From contig NZ_CP017477.1 in the NCBI RefSeq assembly GCF_001761365.1, positions 2,470,001-2,534,000 of the forward strand: a DNA stretch of 64,000 bases, written 5' to 3'. The notes under the pieces are model-generated. The model searched no databases and had not been told where the DNA came from. It was given only the letters and a program-made list of their open reading frames with translations. Positions 44,331-53,569 of the stretch are shown in pieces. This stretch comes from Polaribacter vadi. GTDB lineage: Bacteria > Bacteroidota > Bacteroidia > Flavobacteriales > Flavobacteriaceae. Position numbers and translations under genes: made by a program. How positions within the stretch are numbered: position 1 is the first letter of the stretch; each line of letters starts with the position of its first letter.

Positions 44331-44873
44331 ATGATGATTAAAATATCCCAAAACTTACAGCTAAAAATTATCACTAAAGAAGATTGTAAAAATCTTTTTA
44401 CGTTGATGAAAGAAATTTATCCACTGGCTTATAGCCATTTTTGGAACGATGATGGAAATTGGTATGTAAATTCTCAATACTCAAAAGAGAATATTTTAAA
44501 AGAACTTTCTCAAGAAAATGCGGAATATTATTTTATACTTTTTAAGGATGAAATAATAGGTAATTTTAGGATTATTTGGGACGATAAACTATCTAATTTA
44601 TCCGAAGAAAAACAACTAAAATTGCATCGAATTTACTTGCACCCAAAAACACAAGGCCAAGGAATAGGCAAACAATTAATGATTTGGTTAGAGGAAAAAG
44701 CCAAACAAAAAGACTACAAAATAATTTGGTTAGATGCTATGGATGAGAAGCAACAAGCATTTCAATTTTATAAAAAATTAAATTACAACTATCATTCTCA
44801 CGTATTTTTACCTTTCAATTTAATGCATGATGAGGTTCGAAAAATGAGTCAACTTTATAAAATTATAAAGTAA
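44331..44873 (+). CDS. GNAT family N-acetyltransferase
   Basis: 180 residues. The acetyl-CoA loop is RIYLHPKTQGQGIGKQLMIWLEEKA (motif A, near 110-135), then AMDEKQQAFQFYKKLNY. The substrate is unknown. Two ATG codons in a row open the frame (44331 and 44334), either of which may serve. It begins 10 bases after the recA terminator stem and must have its own start or read-through. Confidence 0.9.
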   Translation: MMIKISQNLQLKIITKEDCKNLFTLMKEIYPLAYSHFWNDDGNWYVNSQYSKENILKELSQENAEYYFILFKDEIIGNFRIIWDDKLSNLSEEKQLKLHRIYLHPKTQGQGIGKQLMIWLEEKAKQKDYKIIWLDAMDEKQQAFQFYKKLNYNYHSHVFLPFNLMHDEVRKMSQLYKIIK

Positions 44874-44918
44874 ATTATTATTTAAAAACATTTTTCTCTT
44901 TGGGAGTTAAAGGAGTTT

Positions 44919-45350
44919 TTAAACTCCTGTACTTCCAAAACCTCCAGAACCACGTTCAGTTTCAGATAAAATAGTAACTTCTTTCCAAGAAATACGCTCG
45001 TGTTTTGCAATAATTAATTGTGCAATTCTTTCACCATCATTGATAACAAAATCATCATTAGATAAATTGACTAAAATTACACCAATTTCTCCACGATAAT
45101 CTGCATCTACAGTTCCAGGAGCGTTTAAAACAGTAATTCCGTTTTTGGCAGCCAAACCACTTCTTGGTCTTACTTGCGCTTCAAAACCAATTGGTAAAGC
45201 TATAAATAAACCTGTTTTTACGATGGTTCTTTCCAAAGGTTTTAAAGTGATGCTCTCCTCGATATTTGCTCTTAAATCCATTCCTGCAGCTCCTTCTGTT
45301 TCGTAATTAGGAGTTGCGTGTTTTGATTTGTTGATGATTTGTACGTTCAT
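44919..45350 (-). CDS. dut: Deoxyuridine 5'-triphosphate nucleotidohydrolase
   Basis: 143 residues, trimeric dUTPase. All five motifs are present: [42 protein letters not shown] and the C-terminal [10 protein letters not shown]. It removes dUTP and supplies dUMP. Its start is 2 bases from the end of the hydrolase lipoprotein gene, so both are on one transcript. Confidence 0.98.
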   Translation of the reverse strand: MNVQIINKSKHATPNYETEGAAGMDLRANIEESITLKPLERTIVKTGLFIALPIGFEAQVRPRSGLAAKNGITVLNAPGTVDADYRGEIGVILVNLSNDDFVINDGERIAQLIIAKHERISWKEVTILSETERGSGGFGSTGV

Positions 45351-45352
45351 TA

Positions 45353-46225
45353 TTATATGTTGTATAAAAATTTAATTACTTCTAAAAATTCTGTTTTCCA
45401 AAAAGACTCTGTATGTTTTCCTTCAGCAACGATTTTAGTTTTAATGTTTTCTGCTGGAAAACCTAAATCTACCAATAATTTTGCCATATTTTCAGTGTCA
45501 GGAACCATAGAATCTCCTTCTTTTTCACCTACTAAAAAGTAAATTTTTGTGTTTTGCTGATTGCCATTTTCTCTTGCAAAATCATTTATTTTATCAGAAG
45601 AAAACCAAAAAGAAGTTGACAATGCTCCAATTTTACCAAATACTTCAGGATATTTTAAACCACCATAAAACGAAATTAAACCTCCTAAAGAACTTCCAAT
45701 AAGAGCCGTATTTTCAGGAGTTGTTAGTGTTTTGTAGTTTTTATCTATGTAAGGTTTCAATTCATTTGCCAAAAAATCGATATAAATATCACCTTTTCCT
45801 CCACCATATTTTTCGTTTTTATAAGGTGTATATTCTTCAATTCTTTTTTCGCCACCATTTTCTACGGCTACAACAATAAAACCTTTTCCTGTTTTTTCGT
45901 AAAGTGCGTTTAAAGTGCCATCAACATCCCATTCACCCACAAAAGAGGTTGCATCATCAAATAAATTTTGAGCATCATGCATGTAAATTACAGGATATTT
46001 TTCGTCTGAATTTTCATAATTTGGTGGTAAATACAACCAAACTTTATGTGAAATATCATTCAAGTTTTCAATTACAAATTCTTTCTTTAAGATTGAAACG
46101 TTCGCGGATTTTGTAGAAACTTTTTGTTCGGTTTTTGGGGGTAAATCTTCTTGTTTTTCAATCTTCTTCTTACAAGAAATCATCAAAATTAAAAAAGAGA
46201 ACATAAGAATATTGGTTATTTTCAT
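45353..46225 (-). CDS. Alpha/beta hydrolase lipoprotein (esterase-like)
   Basis: 290 residues. The signal peptide has lipobox MISC with Cys18. The body matches the esterase D / enterochelin-esterase group: [31 protein letters not shown], and the nucleophile elbow IGSSLGG (GxSxG). It is probably periplasmic or outer-membrane; the substrate is unknown. First gene of a two-gene unit with dut. Confidence 0.88.
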   Translation of the reverse strand: MKITNILMFSFLILMISCKKKIEKQEDLPPKTEQKVSTKSANVSILKKEFVIENLNDISHKVWLYLPPNYENSDEKYPVIYMHDAQNLFDDATSFVGEWDVDGTLNALYEKTGKGFIVVAVENGGEKRIEEYTPYKNEKYGGGKGDIYIDFLANELKPYIDKNYKTLTTPENTALIGSSLGGLISFYGGLKYPEVFGKIGALSTSFWFSSDKINDFARENGNQQNTKIYFLVGEKEGDSMVPDTENMAKLLVDLGFPAENIKTKIVAEGKHTESFWKTEFLEVIKFLYNI

Positions 46226-46245
46226 AAGATAAGATTGATTTGCAA

Positions 46246-46277
46246 CAAATATAATAAATCAGCCAAGTTTTCATCAA
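46246..46277 (-). promoter_or_regulatory. Promoter of the hydrolase-dut operon
   Basis: On the minus strand: TTG (46275-46277), 21-base spacer, TATATTTG (46246-46253). Full consensus match 21 bases before the ATG. Confidence 0.6.
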
Positions 46278-46293
46278 AAGATAATAGTTTTCT

Positions 46294-46301
46294 TACTTTT
46301 G
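46294..46301 (+). promoter_or_regulatory. -7 box of the gpsA promoter
   Basis: TACTTTTG matches TAnnTTTG. It lies 19 bases before the gpsA ATG and partly faces the divergent hydrolase promoter. No clear TTG element. Confidence 0.4.
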
Positions 46302-46320
46302 AGGTCAAAATAGAAAGAAC

Positions 46321-47316
46321 ATGAATAAACATCAAAAAATTGCCGTTTTTGGAGGTGGAAGTTGGGCAACTGCGATTGTTAAAATGCTGATTGAGAACTT
46401 AGAAACTGTAGGTTGGTATATGCGAAATGAGCAAACTATTGCCCATATTAAAGAAAATGATCACAATCCAAAATATTTAAGATCTGCAGAATTAGACGCA
46501 AATCGTTTAGATTTATCTAGTGATATTAATTACATGGTTGCTAAATATGATGTGTTAATATTTGCAATTCCATCCGCTTTTTTAACAGGCGAATTATCAA
46601 AATTAAAAGAATCTTTAGAAAGTAAAACTATTTTTTCTGCAATAAAAGGGATTGTGCCTGAAACTGGTTTAATTGTTGGCGAACATTTTAACAGAGAATA
46701 CAATATTCCTTTAACGAATATTGGTGTAATTACAGGACCTTGTCATGCAGAAGAGGTTGCAATGGAGCGTTTATCTTACTTAACAATTGCTTGCCAAGAT
46801 GAAGATATTGCCAAAAAAATGGCAGAAGCTTTGCAAAGTTGGTACATCAATGTAAAAACTACAGACGATATTATTGGAACAGAATATGCAGCAGTTTTAA
46901 AGAATATTTATGCTGTTGCTGCTGGAATTGCTCATGGGTTGGGTTATGGAGATAATTTTCAATCTGTGTTAATGAGCAACGCAATTCGCGAAATGAAACG
47001 TTTTATTAAAAAAGTACATAAAATGAAACGAAACATTAACAATTCTGCTTATTTGGGCGATTTGTTAGTTACAGGATATTCTACTTTTAGTAGAAACAGA
47101 ATGTTTGGGAATATGATTGGAAAAGGCTACACAGTAAAATCTGCACAACATGAAATGAGCATGATTGCAGAAGGCTATTATGCCACTAAAAGTGCTTATA
47201 AAATTAAAGAAGAAAAAGGAGCAAAAACGCCAATTATTGATGCTGTTTATAATATTCTGTATGATGATAAAGACCCTAAAAAAGAATTTAAAAAGTTAAC
47301 TAATAAATTAGATTAG
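46321..47316 (+). CDS. gpsA: Glycerol-3-phosphate dehydrogenase [NAD(P)+]
   Basis: 331 residues. The NAD motif is FGGGSWATA (10-18); VITGPCHAEEVA and the lysine in EYAAVLKNIYAVAAGIAHGLGYGDN belong to the catalytic domain. It makes sn-glycerol-3-phosphate from dihydroxyacetone phosphate for phospholipid synthesis. The opposite-direction FAD enzyme GlpD is at 51766-53412. Confidence 0.97.
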   Translation: MNKHQKIAVFGGGSWATAIVKMLIENLETVGWYMRNEQTIAHIKENDHNPKYLRSAELDANRLDLSSDINYMVAKYDVLIFAIPSAFLTGELSKLKESLESKTIFSAIKGIVPETGLIVGEHFNREYNIPLTNIGVITGPCHAEEVAMERLSYLTIACQDEDIAKKMAEALQSWYINVKTTDDIIGTEYAAVLKNIYAVAAGIAHGLGYGDNFQSVLMSNAIREMKRFIKKVHKMKRNINNSAYLGDLLVTGYSTFSRNRMFGNMIGKGYTVKSAQHEMSMIAEGYYATKSAYKIKEEKGAKTPIIDAVYNILYDDKDPKKEFKKLTNKLD

Positions 47317-47345
47317 ATTGTGATTTTTTATAATTATATGAAGTT

Positions 47346-47500
47346 GAGGAGCAAAAAAATCCCAAAGGGATGAAATATTAATAACAAAGTTTTATAAAAT
47401 TGAATCAAGACTCATATAGGCGAAATATAGGTATTAAAGGAACTCTTTTATTTTTTTCTCTGTTAATCTTTGTGAGTCTCCGTGTAAAATTTTCTAACTC
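47346..47500. repeat. Decayed dispersed repeats downstream of gpsA
   Basis: The 260-bp gap has no gene. It has AATCCCAAAGGGATGAAATATTA near 47369-47389 in short pieces (core TCCCAAAGGGA), and CTGTTAATCTTTGTGAGTC followed by TCCGTGTAAAA near 47461-47491. The latter, read on the minus strand, resembles the GCAAAGA-rich run at 14798-14835. Both look like members of multi-copy flavobacterial intergenic repeats. Confidence 0.45.
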
Positions 47501-47576
47501 TTATTTTTTCAAAAGTTAGTTGATTGTGTTAAATTGTTTATTTTTGAACAATTATTTGTAATTTTAAACTTTATCA

Positions 47577-48236
47577 ATGAAAACCATACAAGAAGTTGTA
47601 GAAAGTACCATTAGAAAAACACCTTTTATAGAAGAAGCTTTAAACGAAAAATTGATTAATGTTTCTTCTTTAGCACGAATTATTTTACCAGAAGTTTCTG
47701 CAAGTTTAAAGAAAGATGTAAAAGTTGGTGCAGTAATGATGGCTATAAACAGACTTTCGCCTGCAAGCGAACTGCGCATCAGAAAAAACATAAAACGTTT
47801 GGCATTAGATTTAGGAAACGTAATTGTACGTTCTGATTTATGCGATTTTACGTTTAAAAATACAACTTCTTTACTAAAAGAAGTGGCTAAAATATTAAAC
47901 AAATCTTCTGAAAGTCAGGATTACTTTTTAACGGTTTCTCAAGGAATTTTTGAAACGAATATTGTTACTAGTAAGAATTTGAGACCTTTTGTGGAAGAAA
48001 TATTCGAGAACGAAACACTAACACATAATATGTTAGATTTGGCTTCTATCACCATAAAATTACCAAAAGAGAATTTAGAACAATCTGGAATTTATTACTT
48101 TATTTTAAAGCAATTAGCTTGGGCAGATATTCCTTTGCAAGAAATTATTTCTACAACAAACGAAATGACAATTGTTGTAAAAGAAGCAGACATCAACCAA
48201 ACATTTGCCATTTTAATGGATATGAAATTGAGTTAA
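47577..48236 (+). CDS. Conserved hypothetical protein with ACT-like C-terminus
   Basis: 219 residues. An N-terminal helical part (ESTIRKTPFIEEALNEKLINVSSLARIILPEV) resembles a short DNA-binding or regulatory domain. The C-terminal half has two ACT-like beta-alpha-beta units; one ends EMTIVVKEADINQTFAILMDM. Related proteins are often labelled aspartate kinase, but no kinase domain is present. Its stop is 3 bases before the MFS gene, so they form an operon. Confidence 0.8.
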   Translation: MKTIQEVVESTIRKTPFIEEALNEKLINVSSLARIILPEVSASLKKDVKVGAVMMAINRLSPASELRIRKNIKRLALDLGNVIVRSDLCDFTFKNTTSLLKEVAKILNKSSESQDYFLTVSQGIFETNIVTSKNLRPFVEEIFENETLTHNMLDLASITIKLPKENLEQSGIYYFILKQLAWADIPLQEIISTTNEMTIVVKEADINQTFAILMDMKLS

Positions 48237-48239
48237 TTA

Positions 48240-49508
48240 ATGGCGAAACAAGATCCTTATGCAGCATTAAGAATAAAGGAATTCAACATTTTTTTATTCG
48301 TACGTTTTTTACTCGTTTTTGGTTGGTCTATGCAATTTATTGTTATTGAATGGCAAGTATATTCCATTACAAAAGATCCACTTTCTTTAGGTATTATTGG
48401 TTTGATGGAAATAATTCCTGCATTTTCTATGGCTTTATTTGCTGGCCATATTGTAGATCAAAGAGAAAAGAGAAATTTATTAGCCTTGTGTACAGGTGCT
48501 TTTTCGTTGATAAGTTTAGGTTTATTTTTCTTAACAACAGATACAGTTATCAACAGTTGGTCAACAAATGCTGTTTTATATTCCATTTATGGTTTGGTTT
48601 TTTTCGGTGGATTTTTACGCTCGTTTTTCGGACCCACAATTTTTTCTTTAGTAGCGTTATTGGTGCCAAAAAAAATATATCATAATGCTGCAACTTGGAG
48701 TACAAGTACCTGGAAAACTGCTTCTGTTTCTGGAGCACTTTTTGGTGGTTTTTTTATTGGTTGGTTAGGTGTTGATACAACACTTTCTATCGTTTTTGTA
48801 CTCGTTCTTTTATCATTTATAACACTATTTCAAATCAAGAAAAAACCAATTTTAAACAAAAAAATAGGGGAACCAGTTGCAGAAAGTTTAAAAGCGGGTG
48901 TAAAATTCGTTTTTCAAAATAAAGCAATTTTAGGAACTTTAACTTTAGATATGATTGCTGTTCTTTTTGGTGGAACAGTGGCAATTTTATCAGTATTTGC
49001 ACAAGATATCCTAAAAGTTGGGCCAGAAGGTTTTGGACTTTTAAACGCATCAATTTCTATGGGAAGTATTGTTACGATGTTATTAACAACGTACATTCCT
49101 ATCAACCAAAATACGGGTAGAAAAATGTTGATTTCTGTCTTTATTTTTGGATTGAGTATTATCGCTTTTGGTTTGTCATCTATCTTTTGGGTAAGTTTGT
49201 TAGCATTGTTTATAAGTGGAGCAGCAGATGGAATTTCGATGGTAATTCGTCAAACAATTTTGCAAATAAAAACACCAGATGATATGAGAGGTAGAGTTTC
49301 TTCTGTAAACTCTATGTTTGTAGGTTCATCTAACGAATTAGGTGCTTTTGAGAGTGGTTTAGCAGCAAAAATTTTAGGCCCAGTTGCAGCTGTAGTTTTT
49401 GGTGGAACTATGACTTTAATTACAGTTGTTACTACTGGAATTGTAAGTCCAACAATTAGAAACTTAGATTTAACTGAAGATATTTTAGAGAACGAAAAGG
49501 AAGAATAA
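48240..49508 (+). CDS. MFS transporter
   Basis: 422 residues, about 12 helices. The MFS loop 2-3 motif is AGHIVDQREKRN, and the long central loop falls near 190-215. It belongs to the drug-export style group (DHA3/enterobactin exporter-like); the substrate is unknown. It follows the ACT-like gene after 3 bases and ends at a strong terminator. Confidence 0.9.
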   Translation: MAKQDPYAALRIKEFNIFLFVRFLLVFGWSMQFIVIEWQVYSITKDPLSLGIIGLMEIIPAFSMALFAGHIVDQREKRNLLALCTGAFSLISLGLFFLTTDTVINSWSTNAVLYSIYGLVFFGGFLRSFFGPTIFSLVALLVPKKIYHNAATWSTSTWKTASVSGALFGGFFIGWLGVDTTLSIVFVLVLLSFITLFQIKKKPILNKKIGEPVAESLKAGVKFVFQNKAILGTLTLDMIAVLFGGTVAILSVFAQDILKVGPEGFGLLNASISMGSIVTMLLTTYIPINQNTGRKMLISVFIFGLSIIAFGLSSIFWVSLLALFISGAADGISMVIRQTILQIKTPDDMRGRVSSVNSMFVGSSNELGAFESGLAAKILGPVAAVVFGGTMTLITVVTTGIVSPTIRNLDLTEDILENEKEE

Positions 49509-49520
49509 AAATTAAAAAAA

Positions 49521-49567
49521 AATCGTGAGTTTAAAGCAGTTATTATCTACAATAAACTCACGATTTA
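49521..49567. terminator. Bidirectional terminator
   Basis: Perfect 14-bp stem AAATCGTGAGTTTA/TAAACTCACGATTT (49521-49534 with 49554-49567) with a 19-base loop, between the convergent MFS and DUF547 genes. Confidence 0.82.
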
Positions 49568-49591
49568 TACTTCTGTATAATTATTGGATTT

Positions 49592-50356
49592 CTATTCAGG
49601 AATCGTTCTAAAATTTCCTAATAATAACGTCCAATCATAATCTTTAAACTCTAAATCTTTTGGCTTTTCTGGAGTAATTTTATAATCCATTAAAATTTGT
49701 CTGGCACCACAAAGTCCACCAAAATCTGCTCTAAACCAAGAAAATAATACTACAGATGTTGCAGTTTTGGTTTCAGCATTATACGTTGTTTGTTCTTTTA
49801 AATATTCGGTTGCCATAAAATCGAGTTCTTTATCTAAATTTTCTGCAGAAAACAAGGCGACTGGAGGACAACTTTTTGCACCACAATTCAATGCAAAATG
49901 AATTCTCCATTCTAAATCGCCATCAATACGTAATTTACGTTCCCATTTTGGTCTGAAATATTTACGCAAGTAACCCCAGCTAATTTTTACACGAGATTTA
50001 CGCATAATATCGTGTTCAATATCATCAAAAGATAAGGTTTCACCAGCTATTTTTACTCTCTCTTTTTTAAAGAAAGCACCTCTATCTTTATATTCTTTTG
50101 GGTTTTCAGTTAACGAAATTTGAATAAATGAGTTGTAAATATTCAACCAAAAAGCTAGTTTTTTAGTATCTGTATTTAATTCTGATACCAAATCTTCTAA
50201 TGTACTCTCTGCTAAAAGATTTACTTGTTTTTCGTAAGGTTTTTTAGCCATAATATTATGAAGTAAATCTTGAGCAACTTCACTATAATTTACATTATTT
50301 TGTGCATTGATTTGAAATGCAGATAAAAAAAATACTACTAATAAAAACTGTTTCAT
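49592..50356 (-). CDS. Exported DUF547 protein
   Basis: 254 residues. Signal peptide (LLVVFFLSAFQINAQ). DUF547 hallmarks: FWLNIYNSFIQISL near 86, FDDIEHDIMR and HFALNCGAKSCPPVALFSAENL. The conserved His/Cys suggest a papain-like or metal site, but no reaction is proven. It is divergent from the glycosyltransferase gene, with 22 bases between the starts. DUF547 genes often accompany arsenosugar-type GT2 genes. Confidence 0.88.
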   Translation of the reverse strand: MKQFLLVVFFLSAFQINAQNNVNYSEVAQDLLHNIMAKKPYEKQVNLLAESTLEDLVSELNTDTKKLAFWLNIYNSFIQISLTENPKEYKDRGAFFKKERVKIAGETLSFDDIEHDIMRKSRVKISWGYLRKYFRPKWERKLRIDGDLEWRIHFALNCGAKSCPPVALFSAENLDKELDFMATEYLKEQTTYNAETKTATSVVLFSWFRADFGGLCGARQILMDYKITPEKPKDLEFKDYDWTLLLGNFRTIPE

Positions 50357-50378
50357 ATAATTTTACGTAAGTTTAAGT

Positions 50379-51083
50379 ATGATGTTAAGTATAATTATTC
50401 CTGTTTATAATGAGCAAGAAAACCTTACAAAAAGGTTGTCGTTTTTATCTGAACAAGCTAACAAATTTCCTATAGAAATTATTGTTTCTAATTCGCCAGA
50501 ATCTACAGACGATAGTAATTTAATTTGTGAACATTATAGTAAAGTTACCTATTTTATAGCCAATAAAAAAGGAAGAGCATCTCAAATGAATTTTGGAGCA
50601 TCAAAAGCAAAAGGCGCTATTTTTTTATTTTTACATGCAGATGTAATTTTACCAAACGACTTTTATCAACAAATAATAGTTGCCATAAAAAAAGGCAATA
50701 AAGCAGGTTTTTTTGCTTATAAATTTGATAAAAAATCTACACTTTTAAATTTTAATAGCAAGTTTACTACCAAAGATGGTTTATTTTCTGGAGGTGGAGA
50801 TCAGTGTCAGTTTTTTACAAAAGAGACTTTTAGTACACTTAAAGGTTTTAATGAAGAGTTTTGTATTATGGAAGATTTTGAAATGATAGACAAAGTTAGA
50901 AAGCAAAAAATTCCTTTTAAAATTATACAATCTAAAGCCATTGTAAGTGCAAGAAAATACGATAAAAACTCTTGGATAAAAGTAAATTTAATTAATGGAT
51001 ATGTCTTTTTACAGTATAAATTTGGTGTGCACCCAAAAAAGTTGAGAAAAACTTACAAATCGCTTTTAAGAGAGTGTGTATAA
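50379..51083 (+). CDS. GT2 glycosyltransferase, TIGR04283-like
   Basis: 234 residues. GT-A fold: SIIIPVYNEQENL at the start, ANKKGRASQMNFGASKAKG, and LHADV as the metal-contact region; then GGGDQCQFFTKETFSTLKGFNE and IMEDFEM. The short length and GRASQMN motif match the TIGR04283 group linked by annotation to arsenosugar synthesis. Its usual partner, the radical SAM enzyme ArsS, is not in the window. Confidence 0.88.
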   Translation: MMLSIIIPVYNEQENLTKRLSFLSEQANKFPIEIIVSNSPESTDDSNLICEHYSKVTYFIANKKGRASQMNFGASKAKGAIFLFLHADVILPNDFYQQIIVAIKKGNKAGFFAYKFDKKSTLLNFNSKFTTKDGLFSGGGDQCQFFTKETFSTLKGFNEEFCIMEDFEMIDKVRKQKIPFKIIQSKAIVSARKYDKNSWIKVNLINGYVFLQYKFGVHPKKLRKTYKSLLRECV

Positions 51084-51088
51084 AAAAA

Positions 51089-51162
51089 GCTGTCTAAAAA
51101 ATAAATTTATTGTCAACCTGAAACAAGTTCAGCATGACAAGGTTTAATATTTTTTAGACAGC
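51089..51162. terminator. Long hairpin with a REP-like palindrome in its loop
   Basis: The outer perfect 15-bp stem GCTGTCTAAAAAATA/TATTTTTTAGACAGC (51089-51103 with 51148-51162) stands between convergent genes. Its 44-base loop contains nested arms TTGTCA/TGACAA (51110-51115, 51135-51140) and CTGAA/TTCAG (51118-51122, 51128-51132). The inner palindrome is of the same family as at 27535-27553. Confidence 0.75.
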
Positions 51163-51181
51163 CTAGTTTTGTGTTTTATAA

Positions 51182-51505
51182 TTATTTTAAAGAAGTAATA
51201 ATTTTAACCGTAATTTTTTTACCAGTTTCTTCTCCTTCTTCATCTAAATCCTCTATTTCTTGATTTTTCCAAGTAAGTGTAAATTTCTTACCGATAAAAG
51301 TATCATCATATAAGTCTATTTCAATTTCATCATCAATATCGTAAAACAAATGTTCTTTATTTTTATCGTCTACAAATTTAAATAAATCGTCTTCTGTGAT
51401 ACCTTTAAAAGTAGCTACTAATTTATTTTCTTGAAATATTACTTTTTTAGCCGAAAAAGAAATGGCAATTAACAGCACTAAAGCTGCACTATATATTGTT
51501 TTCAT
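51182..51505 (-). CDS. Exported acidic hypothetical protein
   Basis: 107 residues. Signal peptide (LVLLIAISFSAKK region), then a small beta-rich domain rich in Asp/Glu (DDEIEIDLYDDTFIGKKFTL) ending in strands. No family is recognised. It stands alone between convergent and far neighbours. Confidence 0.75.
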   Translation of the reverse strand: MKTIYSAALVLLIAISFSAKKVIFQENKLVATFKGITEDDLFKFVDDKNKEHLFYDIDDEIEIDLYDDTFIGKKFTLTWKNQEIEDLDEEGEETGKKITVKIITSLK

Positions 51506-51542
51506 AATTTATTATTTTAGATTGTTATTAAAATTCTGTTTA

Positions 51543-51567
51543 AGTTTCTTTTTCCCAAAAAGAAACT
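51543..51567. repeat. 11-bp inverted repeat upstream of 51182-51505
   Basis: Perfect arms AGTTTCTTTTT/AAAAAGAAACT around CCC (51543-51553 with 51557-51567), 37 bases before the ATG of the small exported protein. No T-run follows on the minus strand. The rest of the 51506-51765 gap shows nothing I can name. Confidence 0.45.
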
Positions 51568-51765
51568 ATGTTACTGAAGTTGAATTACAATATGCTCATA
51601 AGCCAAAAATTAATAAATTAAGCAGTTCAAATGTACATTATTTTTCAATTGATAATACAAATCAATTTAAATTTTCGTTTTAAAAAGTGTTAAATTTTAT
51701 ATTTTTTAATATTGGTAATAAATATTTGGTAATTAGTTAATTAAAATTTTAATCACTAAAAAAAA

Positions 51766-53412
51766 CTACTCAAAAGTGGTTGCTGTTTTTAGTTTTTCTT
51801 CTAGTTCTTTTTGATGTTTTTCAACAGTTTTATCATCCCAAGAAAAATATTTTTGAAATTCGCTAAAAACTAGTTTTTTATAGACTTTTACGCTGTTTGC
51901 ATCAAAAAATAAACGACCTGTTCTTCGCATAAAAAAGTCTGTTGGTGTGCAAGCCATTTCATGATGTATTGTAAACCAAACTTCTGCAATGATCATTTTT
52001 TCCTGCATATTATCGTGCATTAAATCATCAAATTTTTGCAAGATGATGTCCGTTTGTTTTCCATAATTATGCACTAAATATTCAGCATCTTTTTCATCAA
52101 AATCTACTTCTGCAATTCTATTGTGAATGGCATCTATATAACTTCTTACTTCAGATGAATTTTTGAATGTTCCACCAGAAAGTACAATTTCTTTGGTTTT
52201 TATTTCATCAAATTCTTTGTCAAATCTGCGTTCGTATTTTTTACCAACTAAATCTACAATGCGTTCTGCCATTTTTCTGTAGCCAGTTAATTTACCACCA
52301 GCAATAGAAATTAGCTCAGTATCAGAAACAAAAATCTCATCTTTTCTAGATAATTCTGATGCCGATTTTCCTTCTTCATGAATTAAAGGACGCAAACCAG
52401 CCCAAGAACTTTGCACATCATCTAAAGAAATATTAATGTCTGGAAACATGTTATTAACTGCTGATATTAAATAGGTTGCATCCACTAAATTAGTTTCTAC
52501 ATGATCTTTATCTTTTTGATAATTGGTGTCTGTTGTTCCAAAATAGGTAACTCGTCCACGAGGAATTGCAAACATCATTCTTCCATCTGGCACATCAAAA
52601 TAAACAGATTGTTTTATGGGCAATTTTTCGTGAGCAACTACTAAATGAACTCCTTTTGTTAAATGCAAACGCTTCCCAATTTTTGAATGGTTTATTTGAC
52701 GCAATTCGTCTACCCAAGGTCCTGCAGCATTTACTACATATTTAGCTTTTATGGCAAATTTATCACCAGAAATAGTATCTTTTACTTTGGCACCAACAAC
52801 TCTATCTTCTTTATAAATAAACTCTGTAGCTTCTGTATAACTAAGAATTTTTGCACCATAATCTAAGGCTGTTTTTAAGACTTCAATTGTTAAACGAGCA
52901 TCATCTGTTCTATATTCTGCGTAATAACCAGCGCCATTTAAAATAGCTTCTGGCAACAAAGGTTCTTGTTCTAAAGCTTCCTCTTTATCTAGCATTTTAC
53001 GTTTGTCTTCACCTTCTACAGATGCTAAAATATCGTACACTTTTAAGCCAATTGAGGTTAACCAAGAACCATAAGTTCCACCTTCAATTAAAGGTAAAAT
53101 CATTTTTTCTGGAATTACCAAATGTGGTGCTAACTTATGCACAATTGCTCTTTCAGTTCCTACTTCTTTTACCAACCAAAAATCGAATTGTTTCAAGTAA
53201 CGTAAACCTCCATGAATTAACTTTGTGGATTTACTTGACGTTCCTGAGGCAAAATCGTTTTTTTCAATCAAAGCAACTTTCATGCCTCTAGAAGCTGCGT
53301 CTAAAGCGATTCCTGCACCAGTAATTCCACCACCAATAATTAGTAAATCAAATTCGGTAGTTTGTAAATCTGTGGCTATTTTTTGCCTGTTGAAGTATGA
53401 AAATTTGTTCAT
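51766..53412 (-). CDS. glpD: Aerobic glycerol-3-phosphate dehydrogenase (FAD)
   Basis: 548 residues, membrane-associated. The FAD motif is LLIIGGGITGAGIALDAA (24-41), followed by ASGTSSKSTKLIHGGLRYL; the C-terminal domain is DAO_C. It oxidises glycerol-3-phosphate to dihydroxyacetone phosphate and passes electrons to quinone. No glpK or glpF adjoins it. It works opposite to GpsA at 46321-47316. Confidence 0.97.
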   Translation of the reverse strand: MNKFSYFNRQKIATDLQTTEFDLLIIGGGITGAGIALDAASRGMKVALIEKNDFASGTSSKSTKLIHGGLRYLKQFDFWLVKEVGTERAIVHKLAPHLVIPEKMILPLIEGGTYGSWLTSIGLKVYDILASVEGEDKRKMLDKEEALEQEPLLPEAILNGAGYYAEYRTDDARLTIEVLKTALDYGAKILSYTEATEFIYKEDRVVGAKVKDTISGDKFAIKAKYVVNAAGPWVDELRQINHSKIGKRLHLTKGVHLVVAHEKLPIKQSVYFDVPDGRMMFAIPRGRVTYFGTTDTNYQKDKDHVETNLVDATYLISAVNNMFPDINISLDDVQSSWAGLRPLIHEEGKSASELSRKDEIFVSDTELISIAGGKLTGYRKMAERIVDLVGKKYERRFDKEFDEIKTKEIVLSGGTFKNSSEVRSYIDAIHNRIAEVDFDEKDAEYLVHNYGKQTDIILQKFDDLMHDNMQEKMIIAEVWFTIHHEMACTPTDFFMRRTGRLFFDANSVKVYKKLVFSEFQKYFSWDDKTVEKHQKELEEKLKTATTFE

Positions 53413-53569
53413 TGTAAATTTTATTTTTATGAAAGATTCCCTAAAATGGAATTGATACTAAATTACAAAAAAGTAAACGTCAAAAATTATATTTTATTAA
53501 ATTTTTCCCTAAAATTACTTTTAAATTTTATTTGTACTTCATTTTCTTTACTTTTATAAAAAAAAAGAA

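Noticed and set aside
47564..47902. 112-codon minus-strand frame
   Set aside because: Antisense to the ACT-like gene 47577-48236, which is coupled to the MFS gene.
48350..48685. 111-codon plus-strand frame
   Set aside because: Frame-shifted shadow of the MFS transporter, rich in Phe, Tyr and Cys.
51462..51683. 73-codon plus-strand frame
   Set aside because: Overlaps the signal peptide of the 51182-51505 gene in antisense and the hairpin at 51543; no coding signal.
52550..52566. GTCCACGAGGAA as a parS site
   Set aside because: Only half the palindrome matches and it lies in glpD, far from the other sites.
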